A DNA stretch of 13,692 nt from an uncultured Actinomycetes bacterium (GTDB lineage: Bacteria > Actinomycetota > Actinomycetes > Nanopelagicales > Nanopelagicaceae), in assembly GCA_903901905.1 (NCBI GenBank), contig CAIUSQ010000152.1, forward strand, positions 1-13,692, read 5' to 3'. Shown piece by piece: positions 13,482 to 13,692 of this stretch. Both the position numbers and the translations under genes were made by a program. The notes beneath the pieces were generated by a model. It was given only the letters and a program-made list of their open reading frames with translations, searched no databases and was not told the DNA's origin. Each line of letters starts with the position of its first letter. Positions within the stretch are counted from its first letter, which is position 1.

Positions 13482-13692
13482 AGAAGAACCTTAATGATCT
13501 TCTCGACAATTTCATCGTTTGGTGCTGTTCCATCAACGGTTAGTGTTGGAGATATTGGTGGTTCGTAATCTTGGCCAACTCCCGTGAAGTTAGGGATCTC
13601 ACCTGCTGCAGATTTCTTATAAAGGCCCTTTGGATCACGAGATCGACATACCTCTACGGGCGTATCGACAAATACTTCAATGAACTCACCAT
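13478..13692 (-). CDS. cysC: Adenylylsulfate (APS) kinase, C-terminal part, cut by the window edge
   Basis: APS kinase phosphorylates adenosine 5'-phosphosulfate to PAPS in sulfate activation. Only the last 70 residues are inside the window; the Walker A half lies beyond base 13692. The visible frame reads [20 protein letters not shown], then [16 protein letters not shown] and YEPPISP, matching the family's [24 protein letters not shown]....YE.P..P segment, which includes the substrate lid. The protein ends about 20 residues after this in a helix and TGA. That stop overlaps the tauE GTG by three bases within a four-base GTGA. A bifunctional CysN-CysC fusion cannot be excluded, because the N-terminal part is not seen. 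Confidence 0.92.
   Translation of the reverse strand, partial: GEFIEVFVDTPVEVCRSRDPKGLYKKSAAGEIPNFTGVGQDYEPPISPTLTVDGTAPNDEIVEKIIKVLL

Noticed and set aside
1..13692. CRISPR array, insertion sequences, toxin-antitoxin or defence genes
   Set aside because: Scanned by eye on both strands; apart from the tRNA-Ser pair no regularly spaced or long repeats, transposase or defence motifs were found.

Overview
The window looks like a piece of a small, streamlined, AT-rich actinobacterial chromosome, most like the freshwater planktonic acI group (Nanopelagicales). This is judged from protein resemblance and base composition by eye; no search was run. Succinate dehydrogenase is of the actinobacterial Sdh1 type, there is an FprA-type ferredoxin reductase, genes are packed with 1- to 8-base junctions or overlaps, GTG and TTG starts are common, and tRNA 3' CCA ends are not encoded.

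Layout. (1) Bases 1-3281, plus strand: 3' end of sdhA, then sdhB, a small four-helix membrane protein, and two tandem crcB/fluC fluoride-channel genes; the sdhA/sdhB and crcB/crcB junctions overlap. (2) Bases 3278-7331, minus strand: an M24 Xaa-Pro aminopeptidase followed by an ABC-2 exporter (ATPase plus two different permeases), four genes joined head to tail and starting from what looks like a leaderless promoter. This operon meets crcB2 tail to tail with overlapping stop codons. (3) Bases 7406-10242, plus strand and divergent from the peptidase: a class III omega-aminotransferase translationally coupled to a CoA-acylating (methyl)malonate-semialdehyde dehydrogenase, a compact route from an omega-amino acid to acetyl- or propionyl-CoA. 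(4) Bases 10259-11404: an islet bounded by two near-identical tRNA-Ser(GCU) sequences. The left copy has broken stem pairs and looks decayed; the right copy is intact and has a plausible promoter. Between them lie a 46-codon N-terminal stub of a class II histone-deacetylase-like gene, a strong terminator, and a minus-strand gene for a secreted four-cysteine protein. (5) Bases 11440-12717, plus strand: fprA-type ferredoxin/adrenodoxin-NADP+ reductase. (6) Bases 12726-13692, minus strand: the C-terminal part of APS kinase (cysC) overlapping a TauE/SafE anion exporter by four bases.

How the parts relate. Most of the window is housekeeping: TCA cycle/respiration, fluoride resistance, peptide turnover, export, omega-amino-acid catabolism, redox and sulfur metabolism. 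The region that departs from this is the tRNA-Ser-bounded islet, which carries gene decay and a lineage-specific secreted protein. Other points worth checking are the complementary pore-motif changes in the two fluoride-channel subunits, the aminopeptidase-exporter operon, and the cysC-tauE coupling. No CRISPR array, transposase, phage module or clearly new multi-gene system is visible.
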